Shown: positions 11,948 through 20,052 of the stretch, in pieces
Numbering within the stretch: position 1 is the stretch's first letter
Layout of the letters: each line of letters begins with the position of its first letter
Origin: Prosthecodimorpha hirschii
GTDB lineage: Bacteria; Pseudomonadota; Alphaproteobacteria; Rhizobiales; Ancalomicrobiaceae
Direction of reading: 5' to 3'
Assembly (NCBI RefSeq): GCF_001305515.1
Contig: NZ_LJYW01000001.1
Coordinates: 1,286,320 to 1,350,319, forward strand
DNA length: 64,000 nucleotides
Made by a program: the position numbers and the translations under genes
The notes under the pieces: generated by a model
Told to the model about the DNA's origin: nothing
Seen by the model: the letters and a program-made list of their open reading frames with translations, nothing else
Database searches by the model: none

Positions 11948-12751
11948 TCAGCTGCCCGACTTGCCCTCGAAGCGGCCGGTGAAGACCTTGTTTTCGGTAT
12001 CGACCACGTCGACCGTCACGTCGCCGGGCTGTTCGGGCATCTTGAAGCGGAAGGTCGGATCCTCGGAGATCGAGATGCCGCCCTCCATGGCGAGCAGCGT
12101 CTTGTCGCCCTGGCGGACGGTGACGTTGCGCACGAACCAGGCCGGAATGTAGAGCCGGCTGACCTGATCCATCTGCAGGCCGGAATTGTTCGGGTGTCGG
12201 ATCTGGATCTGGGCTTCGGACTGGCCGGCCGCGGCGTAGCGGCGGAACTTCATCTTGCCGAGATTCTGCAGCGCTTCCTGCGGATCCTTGCCGGCCGGGG
12301 CCGAGCAGCCGCCCGAGGCCTTGACGTAGTTGGCGGTCATGTAGAGCCGGCCGTCGCTGGTCTCGGCGATGGCGCGCACATAGGAATAGCTGTTGACGCG
12401 GATGCGGGTCGACAGGCCGACCTCGCGCTGGCCGTCGCCGAAGCGGAAGGTGGCCGCGACCGGCGAGGGATTCTCGTCGATGATCAGCGTCACCGCCTTC
12501 ACGCTGCGGCCGTCGCCTTCGGGCAGGGCGACCGAGAAGTCGACCGGCACGGTCGCCGCATCCTCGGCGCGGACCGGGGTCGACAGAGTCAGGATGCCCT
12601 TGCCGTCCTCGATGGCGCGGGTGCCGAACACGTCCGTCTTGAGGCCCGTCCAGGTCGTCTGATCCTCGGCACCCGCGACCGGAACCCCGGCCACCGTCAG
12701 CCCGGCCGCCAGAAATGCCCCCGCCACAACCTGCCTGAATCGCGCGCGCAT
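11948..12751 (-). CDS. quinoprotein dehydrogenase-associated SoxYZ-like carrier protein
   Basis: 267 residues with a Sec signal peptide (cleavage near VAGA-ED, residue 28) and a good GGAGGA before ATG 12751. Residues 30-150 resemble SoxY and end in a GGC motif with Cys149 (KASGGCSAPAG), the residue that carries the substrate in SoxY. Residues 160-267 resemble SoxZ (AQIQIRHPNNSGLQMD, IPAWFVRNVTVRQGD). SoxY-SoxZ fusions of this kind are found next to PQQ-dependent alcohol dehydrogenases. Here the matching xox genes start about 3.6 kb away, across the folate operon. Its precise role in the relay is unknown. Confidence 0.85.
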   Translation of the reverse strand: MRARFRQVVAGAFLAAGLTVAGVPVAGAEDQTTWTGLKTDVFGTRAIEDGKGILTLSTPVRAEDAATVPVDFSVALPEGDGRSVKAVTLIIDENPSPVAATFRFGDGQREVGLSTRIRVNSYSYVRAIAETSDGRLYMTANYVKASGGCSAPAGKDPQEALQNLGKMKFRRYAAAGQSEAQIQIRHPNNSGLQMDQVSRLYIPAWFVRNVTVRQGDKTLLAMEGGISISEDPTFRFKMPEQPGDVTVDVVDTENKVFTGRFEGKSGS

Positions 12752-12988
12752 GGATGGTCCTCCCGAACCCTATTCGTTAGGTGTGCATAATATACGAGCA
12801 GCCGGGCCTGCGGAAACACGACTTCGTGTGAAGACACGGCCCCGCGCCGCGGCACCTCGCCGCTGCCCGACGCTGCCGGCCGCCTCCCCTGCGGCGAAGA
12901 CGGCGCGCGCCATCGCTCGCGAGATCCGCTATAGCTCTCGGCCAGCGCGAGACATCCGGCCGTGCGCCGGGTCGCCAGGGAGGAGCGC

Positions 12989-13888
12989 TTGACCGACAAT
13001 CCCGCGGCTTCGGCCGCCCGGATCGATTGCCTGCCGGATCTCGGCCGGCGCACGCTGATCATGGGCATTCTCAATGTCACGCCGGACAGCTTCTCCGACG
13101 GCGGGCTGTTCGCGAGCTTCGAGGCGGCATCCGCCCATGCGGTCGAGCTGGTCGCCGAGGGCGCCGACATTCTCGACATCGGCGGGGAATCGACCCGGCC
13201 CGGCCATACCGCGGTGCCGGCCGAGGAGGAGATGGCGCGCGTGCTGCCGGTGCTGCGCCAGGCCGTCGCCAGCGTCGCCGCGCCGATCTCGATCGACACC
13301 TACAAGGCCGTGACGGCGCGAGCCGCCTTCGAGGCCGGCGCCCGCATCCTGAACGACGTCTGGGGCCTGCAGCGCGAACCCGAGATCGCCCGGGTCGCGG
13401 CCGATTTCGCCGCGCCGGTGATCGCCATGCACAATCGCGAGACGGTCGACGGGAGCCTGGACATCGTCGAGGAGATGAAGGCCTTCTTCGACCGGACCCT
13501 CGCCATCGCGCGCGCCGCCGGCATCCCGGACGGCCGCATCGTGCTCGATCCGGGCATCGGCTTCGGCAAGACCTTCGAGCAGAATCTGGACGCCCTGCGC
13601 CGGCTCGGCGACCTGAAAAGGCTCGGCTTCCCGCTGCTGGTCGGCACGTCGCGCAAGTCGCTGATCGGCAAGCTGCTCGACAAGACGCCGCGCGAGCGGA
13701 TCAACGGCACCATCGCGTCCAACGTCATGGCCATCGCCAACGGAGCCGACATCATCCGCGTCCACGACGTGCTCGCCCATCGCGAGGCGGCACGCATCGC
13801 CGACGCCATCATGGGGAAGGACATCATGGGGAAGGCCACCACGGGGACGGCCATCACAGGGACGGCCATCACGGGGACCGAACGATGA
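12989..13888 (+). CDS. folP: dihydropteroate synthase
   Basis: 299 residues from TTG 12989, preferred because GGGAGGAG ends a few bases upstream; a GTG at 12962 is a possible longer start. Core motifs are IMGILNVTPDSFSDGG, DIGGESTRPGHT, ILNDVWGL, IVLDPGIGFGKTFEQN and GTSRKSLIG. It joins 6-hydroxymethyl-dihydropterin pyrophosphate to p-aminobenzoate and is the sulfonamide target. The last 25 codons are five 15-bp tandem repeats that add IMGKD/IMGKA/TTGTA-type peptides beyond the normal fold. The stop overlaps the folB start (ATGA), so folP-folB-folK is one operon. Confidence 0.96.
   Translation: MTDNPAASAARIDCLPDLGRRTLIMGILNVTPDSFSDGGLFASFEAASAHAVELVAEGADILDIGGESTRPGHTAVPAEEEMARVLPVLRQAVASVAAPISIDTYKAVTARAAFEAGARILNDVWGLQREPEIARVAADFAAPVIAMHNRETVDGSLDIVEEMKAFFDRTLAIARAAGIPDGRIVLDPGIGFGKTFEQNLDALRRLGDLKRLGFPLLVGTSRKSLIGKLLDKTPRERINGTIASNVMAIANGADIIRVHDVLAHREAARIADAIMGKDIMGKATTGTAITGTAITGTER
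13808..13882 (+). repeat. five 15-bp tandem repeats at the 3' end of folP
   Basis: Units at 13808, 13823, 13838, 13853 and 13868 follow the pattern ATCA[TC]GGGGA[AC]GGCC with 1-4 changes each. They are in frame, encode a five-residue peptide repeat, and run to six bases before the folP stop. Confidence 0.9.
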
Positions 13889-14253
13889 CCGACCGCATCC
13901 TCCTGTCGCGCATCGCCGTCTACGCCTATCACGGCGTCTTCCCGGAAGAGGAGCGGCTCGGCCAGCGCTTCTACATCTCGATCGACGCCCGGCTCGACCT
14001 GAAGCCGGCCGGGACCAGCGACGACTGGCACAAGACGGCCTCCTACGACCAGATCGCCGAGATCGTCGTGAAGGTCTCGACCGGGCAGCGCTTCCACCTG
14101 ATCGAGGCGCTCGCCGAGCGGGTCGCCAGCCAGATCCTGGAGCGTTTCGCGATCATCACCTCCGTGCTGGTGCGCGTCGAGAAGCCGGCCGCGCCGATCC
14201 CGACCATCCTGGACGGCGTCACCATCGAGATCGAGCGGAGCCGGGATGGCTAG
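13885..14253 (+). CDS. folB: dihydroneopterin aldolase
   Basis: 122 residues. Signature features are ILLSRIAVYAYHGVFPEEE near the N-terminus, GQRFYISIDARLDL, and the active-site stretch HLIEALAERVASQIL. It splits 7,8-dihydroneopterin into 6-hydroxymethyl-dihydropterin and glycolaldehyde, the step before FolK. The start codon overlaps the folP stop by ATGA, and the 3' end overlaps folK by 8 bases, indicating translational coupling. Confidence 0.95.
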   Translation: MTDRILLSRIAVYAYHGVFPEEERLGQRFYISIDARLDLKPAGTSDDWHKTASYDQIAEIVVKVSTGQRFHLIEALAERVASQILERFAIITSVLVRVEKPAAPIPTILDGVTIEIERSRDG

Positions 14254-14719
14254 AGCCTATCTGGGTCTCGGCGGCAATATCGGCGACGTGCGCGCGACCA
14301 TCGCGGCCGCCGTCGACCGCCTCGTCGCGCGCGGCGCGACGGTCATCGCCCGCTCGGCCGACTACGGCACCCCGCCCTGGGGCAAGCTCGACCAGCCGCC
14401 CTATGTCAATGCCTGCGTGGCCCTGGAGACCGACCTCGCGCCCGCGGATCTGCTCGCGCTGGTGCTGTCGATCGAGCAGGAATTCGGCCGCCGGCGCCTG
14501 GAGAAGTGGGGTCCGCGCACGCTCGACATCGACATCCTGACCTATGACGACCGCACCGTCGACCTGCCCGGCCTGGTCATCCCGCATCCCTACATGCTCG
14601 AGCGCGCCTTCGTGGTCGTCCCCCTCGCCGAAATCGCCGCCGACCTGATCGTCAAGGGCGAGCGCGTCGGCGACGTGGCGGAACGCATCGATCGCGCCGG
14701 CATCGAACGGCTGGGATAG
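14246..14719 (+). CDS. folK: 2-amino-4-hydroxy-6-hydroxymethyldihydropteridine pyrophosphokinase
   Basis: 157 residues. HPPK motifs are YLGLGGNIGDVRATI at the start, PPYVNACVALET, and the catalytic signature WGPRTLDIDILTYDD with its metal-binding Asp pair, followed by IPHPYMLERAFV. It transfers pyrophosphate from ATP to 6-hydroxymethyl-dihydropterin, making the FolP substrate. It is the last gene of the folP-folB-folK operon. Confidence 0.96.
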   Translation: MARAYLGLGGNIGDVRATIAAAVDRLVARGATVIARSADYGTPPWGKLDQPPYVNACVALETDLAPADLLALVLSIEQEFGRRRLEKWGPRTLDIDILTYDDRTVDLPGLVIPHPYMLERAFVVVPLAEIAADLIVKGERVGDVAERIDRAGIERLG

Positions 14720-14739
14720 GGGCAGGGTCGATCCGCAGG

Positions 14740-14787
14740 GATCGGATGGCGCTCCAGCTGTCTTTGCGTACGCAAGCTCATCCGATC
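14740..14787. repeat. intergenic inverted repeat after folK
   Basis: Outer arms GATCGGATG (14740-14748) and CATCCGATC (14779-14787) enclose a second palindrome TTGCGTACGCAA (14764-14775). There is no T tract, so it is not a classical terminator. It may be a dispersed repeat or mRNA-stabilising structure at the end of the fol operon. Confidence 0.5.
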
Positions 14788-14864
14788 AAGGCCGGTCGCT
14801 CTGATCGGACCTTGCTCAAATATCGGGCGTCACGCGGTCCAGCCTGGTCAGCGCCGCTTCGCCT

Positions 14865-15488
14865 TCACGGCAGGAAGCGGACCGAATCGAAGAAGTCTTC
14901 GAACGGGTCGCCGCGGCCGAAGCCGGGGCCGCCGCGGCAGGAGGCGATCGTCGCGATCAGCGCGTAGGTGCCGGACGGCGTCGGCACGCAGAGCAGCTCG
15001 CCGCGCGGGGTGGCATTGCGGCACAGGGTATGGGCGGTATGGCGCTCGCCGCGGCGACCGGCGAGCGTGTCGGGCGCGATGGTCGGAACCACGTAGAGCG
15101 AGTCCGGCAGATGCGCCTTCGCCAGATCGGCACAGTTCTGCGGCGAGCGCAGGACGGTGACCTGACTGCGCTTGCGGTCGAGCGGGTCCGACGGGGTCAG
15201 CACGAAGCTGTCGGGCGTGACGTTCGACAGCGTCCAGCGGCTGCTCTCGTAGCGCAGGCGCATCTTGCCGGCGACGGCCTCGCGCGTCTCGGCGCCGGCG
15301 GGGACGGCGAGCGCCGCCGAAAGCAGGGCGGCGGCGACGGCCGCGACGGCGACGGCCACGACGGTCGGAACGGCGATGGCCGCGACGGCGGCCGAAAGGC
15401 TCTTTTGCTGCAGCCCCGCCGAAACGGTCTTTTCCGGCTCCCCCGGAGTCTCGGCGCGGCGCGGCCGGCCGCTGGACGATTCGCACAT
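14865..15488 (-). CDS. membrane-anchored or secreted protein of unknown function in the xox region
   Basis: 207 residues from ATG 15488 (GGTGAA upstream). A basic, Ser-rich N-terminus precedes one hydrophobic stretch at about residues 30-65 made almost only of Ala and Val, ending in a signal-peptidase-like AVPAGAE. The remainder (MRLRYESSRWTLSNVTPDSF, QVTVLRSPQNCADLAKAHL, SCRGGPGFGRGDPFEDFFD) looks like a small periplasmic domain with four cysteines. I do not recognise the family. It lies 77 bp downstream of the CXXXCW gene on the same strand and may be the last gene of the xoxG-xoxJ operon. Confidence 0.7.
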   Translation of the reverse strand: MCESSSGRPRRAETPGEPEKTVSAGLQQKSLSAAVAAIAVPTVVAVAVAAVAAALLSAALAVPAGAETREAVAGKMRLRYESSRWTLSNVTPDSFVLTPSDPLDRKRSQVTVLRSPQNCADLAKAHLPDSLYVVPTIAPDTLAGRRGERHTAHTLCRNATPRGELLCVPTPSGTYALIATIASCRGGPGFGRGDPFEDFFDSVRFLP

Positions 15489-15565
15489 GATGGTTCACCG
15501 CCCACGAGGATCGGCCGTCCGGGAGGAGCCCCGGACCGGCCGGCTTTGCGGCCGGAGTGGGGCCG

Positions 15566-16279
15566 CTACGGCTTCGACACTGTCGGCGTCGACTGTGTCG
15601 AATGCACGATTGCCGGTTTGACCGGTGGCGGCCCGGCAGGCCGCGCGGGCGCCGGCTCGCCCTCGATCCAGGGTTCGGATTTCTCCGTCGGAAAGTTCAT
15701 TTCCGCCCATCCGTCCGTCCCGCCCGGGAACCAGGTCACGTTCGAATAGCCATATTCGAGCATGGCCCGGCGCGCGGCATTCCAGCTCATCCAGCAATCT
15801 GCAAGGCAATAGAACACAATCGGCCGGCTCTTGTCGCCCCCCGTGATCGCCTGCAGGCCAGCGCGGAAATAGCGGTCCATCTCGGGCGAGAGCGCGCCAT
15901 AGCCGACATTGGCGAGCCAGATCGAGCCGGGGATGTTGGCGCGCGGCTTGTCGCGCCAGATCGTGCCGGGCGGCAGGTTGGCGGGCTTCGGCGCCCGCGG
16001 CAGGACATCGACGAACAGCGCGTCCCGTCCCGCCCAGAGGTCATAGGCCGGGTCGGCATCGACCACTCGCGCGCCCTTCAGCGTCTCCGGCGTCGGGGTG
16101 CGGAAGTCGTCCATCCGGTAGCCGTCCGGCTCGACCGGTGCGGCTTCGGCCGCGGCGGCGCCAGCGCTACCGAACAGGGCGGCGGCGATGGCCGGCACCG
16201 ACGCGCCGAGGATGGCGACGGCGAGAACGGCGGCGATGCGCCCGGTCGGGAGGCGGCGGATCGGCACGGGGCGGGCCAT
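15566..16279 (-). CDS. PQQ-dependent catabolism-associated CXXXCW motif protein (rhodanese-like)
   Basis: 237 residues with a signal-anchor (residues 13-45) and GGAGAG before ATG 16279. The body is a rhodanese-like fold (GARVVDADPAYDLW, DALFVDVLPRAP, IPGSIWLANVGYG) carrying the family hallmark CLADCW (Cys158, Cys162, Trp163) where rhodanese has its catalytic loop. Proteins of this family occur with PQQ-dependent alcohol dehydrogenases and are thought to bind or pass a redox group in the periplasm. It is downstream of xoxJ on the same strand with 83 bp between. The C-terminal 30 residues are Pro-rich. Confidence 0.88.
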   Translation of the reverse strand: MARPVPIRRLPTGRIAAVLAVAILGASVPAIAAALFGSAGAAAAEAAPVEPDGYRMDDFRTPTPETLKGARVVDADPAYDLWAGRDALFVDVLPRAPKPANLPPGTIWRDKPRANIPGSIWLANVGYGALSPEMDRYFRAGLQAITGGDKSRPIVFYCLADCWMSWNAARRAMLEYGYSNVTWFPGGTDGWAEMNFPTEKSEPWIEGEPAPARPAGPPPVKPAIVHSTQSTPTVSKP

Positions 16280-16362
16280 CGATCACTCTCCGGGGCGGCC
16301 GACCTGTGCGGCGGCAGTGGATCGGGGCGACCGCCGCCGGACGGCAGTCGCCGGCGCGTTCA

Positions 16363-17190
16363 TCAGCTGCGCGGCTTGGTGATCGGCCGGTCCTGGTCGT
16401 CGAGCAGCGGGACGCCATAGCCGAGCAGGATCTTGTCGATCTCGCCCTGGCGCCCGGCGATCAGTTCGTTGAGCCGGCGCTTCCACTCCAATTCGCCGTG
16501 GCGGATGCCGAAGGTGATCCGGAACGACATGGGCGGACCGTTGGTCTCGTGGGTCAGGGCGGTCACGGTCAGCGGCGCCGAAGCCTGCCGGGCGAACCAT
16601 CCCCCGTTCGGCCCCCACAGGATGCCGGCATCGATCTCGCCGGAGACGATGTCCGAAATCATCGCCTCGGCGGGCGAATCGTAGCGGCGATCGACGATCA
16701 GCGGATAGGATTTCGCCTTCGGCAGCAGGCCGTAGCGCAGCATGTAGTCGGACGGCGGCGTCGCCGCGATCAGCCCGATGCGCTTGTCCTTCAGCCGTTC
16801 GTCCGACAGGCGGTCGACGCCGTCGAGCGGGCCGCCCGTCTTGGTGACCAGCACGAAGGCCGACTTGTAGTAGGCATTGGTGTTCTGCACCGGGTCCGCG
16901 CCCGAGGCATAGCCGATGATCACGTCGCACAGCTTGGTGCCGAGCGTGTTGCGGACGAAGCCGGGCCCCTGCGGCATCCAGAAATAGCGCAGCGGCAGCT
17001 TGACCTCGGCCGCGATCAGCTCGGCGATCTTGTTTTCGAACCCGCCCTCGTCGCGGTTCGAGAACGGCATGTTGGCGGGATCGCCGCAGACCCGGAAGGC
17101 CTCGTCGGAGACCACGGCCGGCCGCTGCTGGGCGGCGGCCGGAAGCGGCGAAAGGGCGACGAGAAGGCAGGCGGCGATCCGGCTGTTCAT
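16363..17190 (-). CDS. xoxJ: XoxJ, periplasmic binding-type protein for the methanol dehydrogenase
   Basis: 275 residues with a Sec signal peptide (cleavage after PAAA, near residue 20). It belongs to the quinoprotein-dehydrogenase-associated substrate-binding family: FRVCGDPANMPFSN, YFWMPQGPGFVRNTLGTKLCDVIIGY, AEAMISDIVSGEIDAGILWGPNGGWFARQ. XoxJ/MxaJ proteins are solute-binding folds without a transporter and are thought to help activate or mature the dehydrogenase. It starts 3 bp after the xoxG stop, so the two are translated from one message. Confidence 0.92.
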   Translation of the reverse strand: MNSRIAACLLVALSPLPAAAQQRPAVVSDEAFRVCGDPANMPFSNRDEGGFENKIAELIAAEVKLPLRYFWMPQGPGFVRNTLGTKLCDVIIGYASGADPVQNTNAYYKSAFVLVTKTGGPLDGVDRLSDERLKDKRIGLIAATPPSDYMLRYGLLPKAKSYPLIVDRRYDSPAEAMISDIVSGEIDAGILWGPNGGWFARQASAPLTVTALTHETNGPPMSFRITFGIRHGELEWKRRLNELIAGRQGEIDKILLGYGVPLLDDQDRPITKPRS

Positions 17191-17193
17191 GGC

Positions 17194-17700
17194 TCAGTTC
17201 GCCATGCAGGCGTCTTCGTACTGCTTGATCGCGTCGACCTTCGCCTCGCGCTTCTCCGGCCGGGCACGCGCCAGCGCACCGTCGGCGCGGGCCTTCAGGT
17301 AGACGTAGAGATCGTCGATGTAGCACATCACGTTCTTGTTCGTGCCGAAGGAGGGCATGACGCTCTCCTTGCCGGCCGTGTGCACGGTGCGACCGTTGAC
17401 GACCGTCTCCTGGAACTGGTCGTAGGTCAAAGTCTGCAGCGAGACGCGCAGCGCCGGGGCGTAGGTCGAGCCCTCGCCGTCCGGGCCGTGGCAGACATGG
17501 CATTCGGCGTGATAGCGGCGGTAGCCCGAGAAGGTGTACCAGTCCCAGGTGCCGTCGTCCTTCTTGTTCCAGGTCGGATTGCCGTCCTTGTCGAGATACT
17601 TGCCGTCTTCCGACTTCACGGCCGGACCTGCGATGACGGACCCAGCACCGGCCAGCGCGCCTAAGAAAACCATAAGATATACTGACTTCTTGATCGACAT
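17194..17700 (-). CDS. xoxG: XoxG-type cytochrome c, electron acceptor of methanol dehydrogenase
   Basis: 168 residues with signal peptide (about 1-24) and GGGAGAAAG upstream of ATG 17700. One haem c site is present, CHVCH (Cys67, Cys70, His71), with Met115 in SVMPSF a likely sixth ligand. Extra cysteines (Cys126, Cys165) match the four-cysteine cytochrome subfamily tied to methanol metabolism. It should take electrons from XoxF and pass them to the respiratory chain. It follows xoxF but is separated from it by an intrinsic terminator, so its expression may rest on read-through or on its own promoter. Confidence 0.92.
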   Translation of the reverse strand: MSIKKSVYLMVFLGALAGAGSVIAGPAVKSEDGKYLDKDGNPTWNKKDDGTWDWYTFSGYRRYHAECHVCHGPDGEGSTYAPALRVSLQTLTYDQFQETVVNGRTVHTAGKESVMPSFGTNKNVMCYIDDLYVYLKARADGALARARPEKREAKVDAIKQYEDACMAN

Positions 17701-17773
17701 GGCGCGCTTTCTCCCAAACGACGCTACCGTTGACGACGGCCTGACCGGCTGCCCTAGTCCTTGTCTTATGTAG

Positions 17774-17810
17774 AAAAAAAGAGACCGGCGTCAACGAGGT
17801 GACGCCGGTC
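17774..17810 (-). terminator. intrinsic terminator between xoxF and xoxG
   Basis: On the minus strand an 11-bp perfect stem GACCGGCGTCA/TGACGCCGGTC (17810-17800 and 17793-17783) is followed by TCTTTTTTTC. It begins 25 bp after the xoxF stop and lies 74 bp before the xoxG start. Confidence 0.92.
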
Positions 17811-17834
17811 CCTTTGTCGCAGATCGCGGAGATC

Positions 17835-19640
17835 TTAGTTGGGCAGAGCGAAGACGGTCAGCTGGCCACCGAGAGCGGTGTAGTTGCTGAGACCCGCATA
17901 GCCGCCGACCGCGCCGAGACCGGCATTCGGGTCGGTCAGACCGGCCGCCAGACCGATACCGGCCCAACCACCGACGCCCGACAGGATGGCGACGTACTGC
18001 TTGCCCTTGTTGGTGTAGGTCATCACGTTACCGATGATGCCCGACGGGGTCTTGAACTTGTACAGTTCCTTGCCCGACACCGAGTCGACGGCCTTCAGAT
18101 AGCCTTCGAGCGTGCCGTAGAAGACCACGTCGCCGGCCGTGGCGAGGGCGCCGGACCACACGGAGAACTGCTCCTTGTTGGACCAGACGATCTTGCCCGT
18201 CTTGCCGTCCCAGGCGATGAAGTTACCCATGCCGCCGTGGCTGTTCGGGGCCGGATACATCGCAAGGGTCGCGCCGACATAGGGCTGGCCGGGGGTGTAG
18301 GTCACCTTGAACGGCTCGTAGTCCATGCAGACGTGATTGGTCGGGACGTAGAACAGCTGGGTCTTCGGCGAGTAGGCCGCAGGCTGCTGGTCCTTGGTGC
18401 CGAGAGCCGCCGGGCAGATGCCCTTCGAGTTCACGTCTTCGCCGTTCTGCTCGGTCGAGTACTTGGCCACGACCGCCGGACGACCATAGGTCGGGCTCGA
18501 CTTGTTCATGTCGACGCCGGTGGTCCAGTTGACGACCGGATCGAACTTCTCGGCGACGATCAGATCGCCGTTCTCGCGGTTCAGCGTGTAGCCGAGACCG
18601 TTGCGGTCGAAGTGCGTCAGCAGGGGCGTAACCTTGCCGCCGATCTCCTGATCCGTGAGGATCATTTCGTTGATGCCGTCGAAGTCCCACTCGTCATGGG
18701 GGGTCATCTGATAGACCCACTTGGCCATGCCGGTGTCGACATCGCGACCCCAGATGGTCATCGACCAGCGGTTGTCACCCGGACGCTGCTTCGGGTTCCA
18801 GGTCGAGGGGTTGCCCGAACCGTAATACATCAGGTTCAGCTTGGGGTCGTAGGAATACCAGCCCCAGGTGCAGCCGCCGCCGGTCTTCCACTGGTCGCCC
18901 TGCCAGGTGTTGATGCCGGAGTCCTTGCCGACCGGCTTGCCGAGATGGGTGGTCTTGACCGGATCCATCAGGGTCTGATCATCCGGGCCCATCGAGTAGC
19001 CGCGCCAGACGCGCTTGCCGGTCTTGATGTCGTAGGCCGTGACGTGGCACTGCACGCCGAACTCGCCGCCCGAGATGCCGACGATCACCTTGTCCTTCAC
19101 CGGAAGAACGGTGGCGGTGTTGGTCTCGCCGCGCTTGGGATCGCCGTTGACGACCTTCCAGACTTCCTTGCCGGTCTTCATGTCCAGGGCGACGACGGTG
19201 GTGTCGGCCTGATGCAGGAAGACCTTGCCGTCGCCATAGGCGAGGCCGCGGTTGACGGTGTCGCAGCACATCACCGGGATGACCGAAGGATCCTGCTTCG
19301 GCTCATACTTCCAGAGGATGCGACCCTCGTTGTTCAGGTCGAGCGCGTAGACGATGTTCGGGAACGGGGTGTGGACGTACATCACGTCCCCAACCACGAG
19401 CGGCGAACCTTCGTGACCGCGCAGGACGCCCGTCGAGAAGGTCCAGGCAACCTGGAGCTTCGAGACGTTGTCCTTGTTGATCTGGTTCAGCTTCGAATAG
19501 CGGGTGTTGGCGTAGTCACCCGTCTGAAGGACCCACTGATTGGGGTCCTGCGTCAGCTTGATGATTTCGTCGTTGGCGAAGGCCGGCGCCGCAAGAGCGA
19601 CCGTACCGGCAAGCGCCGCCACGAACTTTTTGATGATCAT
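17835..19640 (-). CDS. xoxF: lanthanide-dependent methanol dehydrogenase XoxF
   Basis: 601 residues from ATG 19640 with GGGAGGAA upstream; Sec signal peptide cleaved near AFA-ND (residue 23). It is an eight-bladed PQQ propeller with repeated W-motif blades and the vicinal disulfide Cys125-Cys126 (MCCDTVNRG) that stacks on PQQ. Metal ligands by spacing are Glu193 (GGEFGV), Asn277 (GSGNPS) and catalytic Asp319; two residues on, Asp321 in EWDFDG replaces the Ala of calcium-type MxaF, the marker of lanthanide enzymes. It oxidises methanol to formaldehyde or formate in the periplasm. No mxaF, mxaI or pqq genes are in the window. Its codons look highly optimised, consistent with strong expression. 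Confidence 0.97.
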   Translation of the reverse strand: MIIKKFVAALAGTVALAAPAFANDEIIKLTQDPNQWVLQTGDYANTRYSKLNQINKDNVSKLQVAWTFSTGVLRGHEGSPLVVGDVMYVHTPFPNIVYALDLNNEGRILWKYEPKQDPSVIPVMCCDTVNRGLAYGDGKVFLHQADTTVVALDMKTGKEVWKVVNGDPKRGETNTATVLPVKDKVIVGISGGEFGVQCHVTAYDIKTGKRVWRGYSMGPDDQTLMDPVKTTHLGKPVGKDSGINTWQGDQWKTGGGCTWGWYSYDPKLNLMYYGSGNPSTWNPKQRPGDNRWSMTIWGRDVDTGMAKWVYQMTPHDEWDFDGINEMILTDQEIGGKVTPLLTHFDRNGLGYTLNRENGDLIVAEKFDPVVNWTTGVDMNKSSPTYGRPAVVAKYSTEQNGEDVNSKGICPAALGTKDQQPAAYSPKTQLFYVPTNHVCMDYEPFKVTYTPGQPYVGATLAMYPAPNSHGGMGNFIAWDGKTGKIVWSNKEQFSVWSGALATAGDVVFYGTLEGYLKAVDSVSGKELYKFKTPSGIIGNVMTYTNKGKQYVAILSGVGGWAGIGLAAGLTDPNAGLGAVGGYAGLSNYTALGGQLTVFALPN

Positions 19641-20052
19641 AAGGCTTCCTCCCAAGCGTGACCGACACCGCGTCCCGCACACGGGAAAGCGCCGCCAGAA
19701 CACCGAATTTCGGGAACCAGATCTTCGGCAGCGTGTCACGACCGGACATGAGTCGGTCTACACACAGGGCGCTTCCGTCCCTGCCAGGCCTACGAACCGC
19801 ACCTCACGCTCCCAGACATGAGGTGGTTGAAGCCGAAGACTGAGAAGACCCTAATAAGAGCCCTCTTACGCGGCAATACGTATTTTCACGTAGCGGCCCG
19901 CCGGAAAGGCATTGCGGAGCCCGCGCCCCCTGCGACATTCCGGCTCGCCCTCTTAATGCATTGCAGCAATTATCATTTCGGAAACGTTCTCAAGACCCGC
20001 CGGGCATGCCCACGGGATGGGCGCCTGCCTGAATTCGAGGCATGGCGCTTTG
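19641..20052 (-). promoter_or_regulatory. xoxF upstream control region
   Basis: 412 bp without a gene. It holds two short palindromes that could be operators: TAAGAG-CC-CTCTTA (19855-19868) and TACGT-ATTTTC-ACGTA-like arms (19877-19881 and 19888-19892). The area 19850-20000 is much more AT-rich than its surroundings. No clear sigma-70 hexamers were found; the promoter position is inferred only from location. Confidence 0.35.

Noticed and set aside
13808-13882. Repeats at the end of folP as a possible CRISPR array
   Set aside because: Units are contiguous 15-mers with no spacers, coding and in frame.
17835-19640. Naming the methanol dehydrogenase mxaF
   Set aside because: The residue two after the catalytic Asp is Asp, not Ala, and there is no mxaI small subunit; the accessory genes are of xox type.
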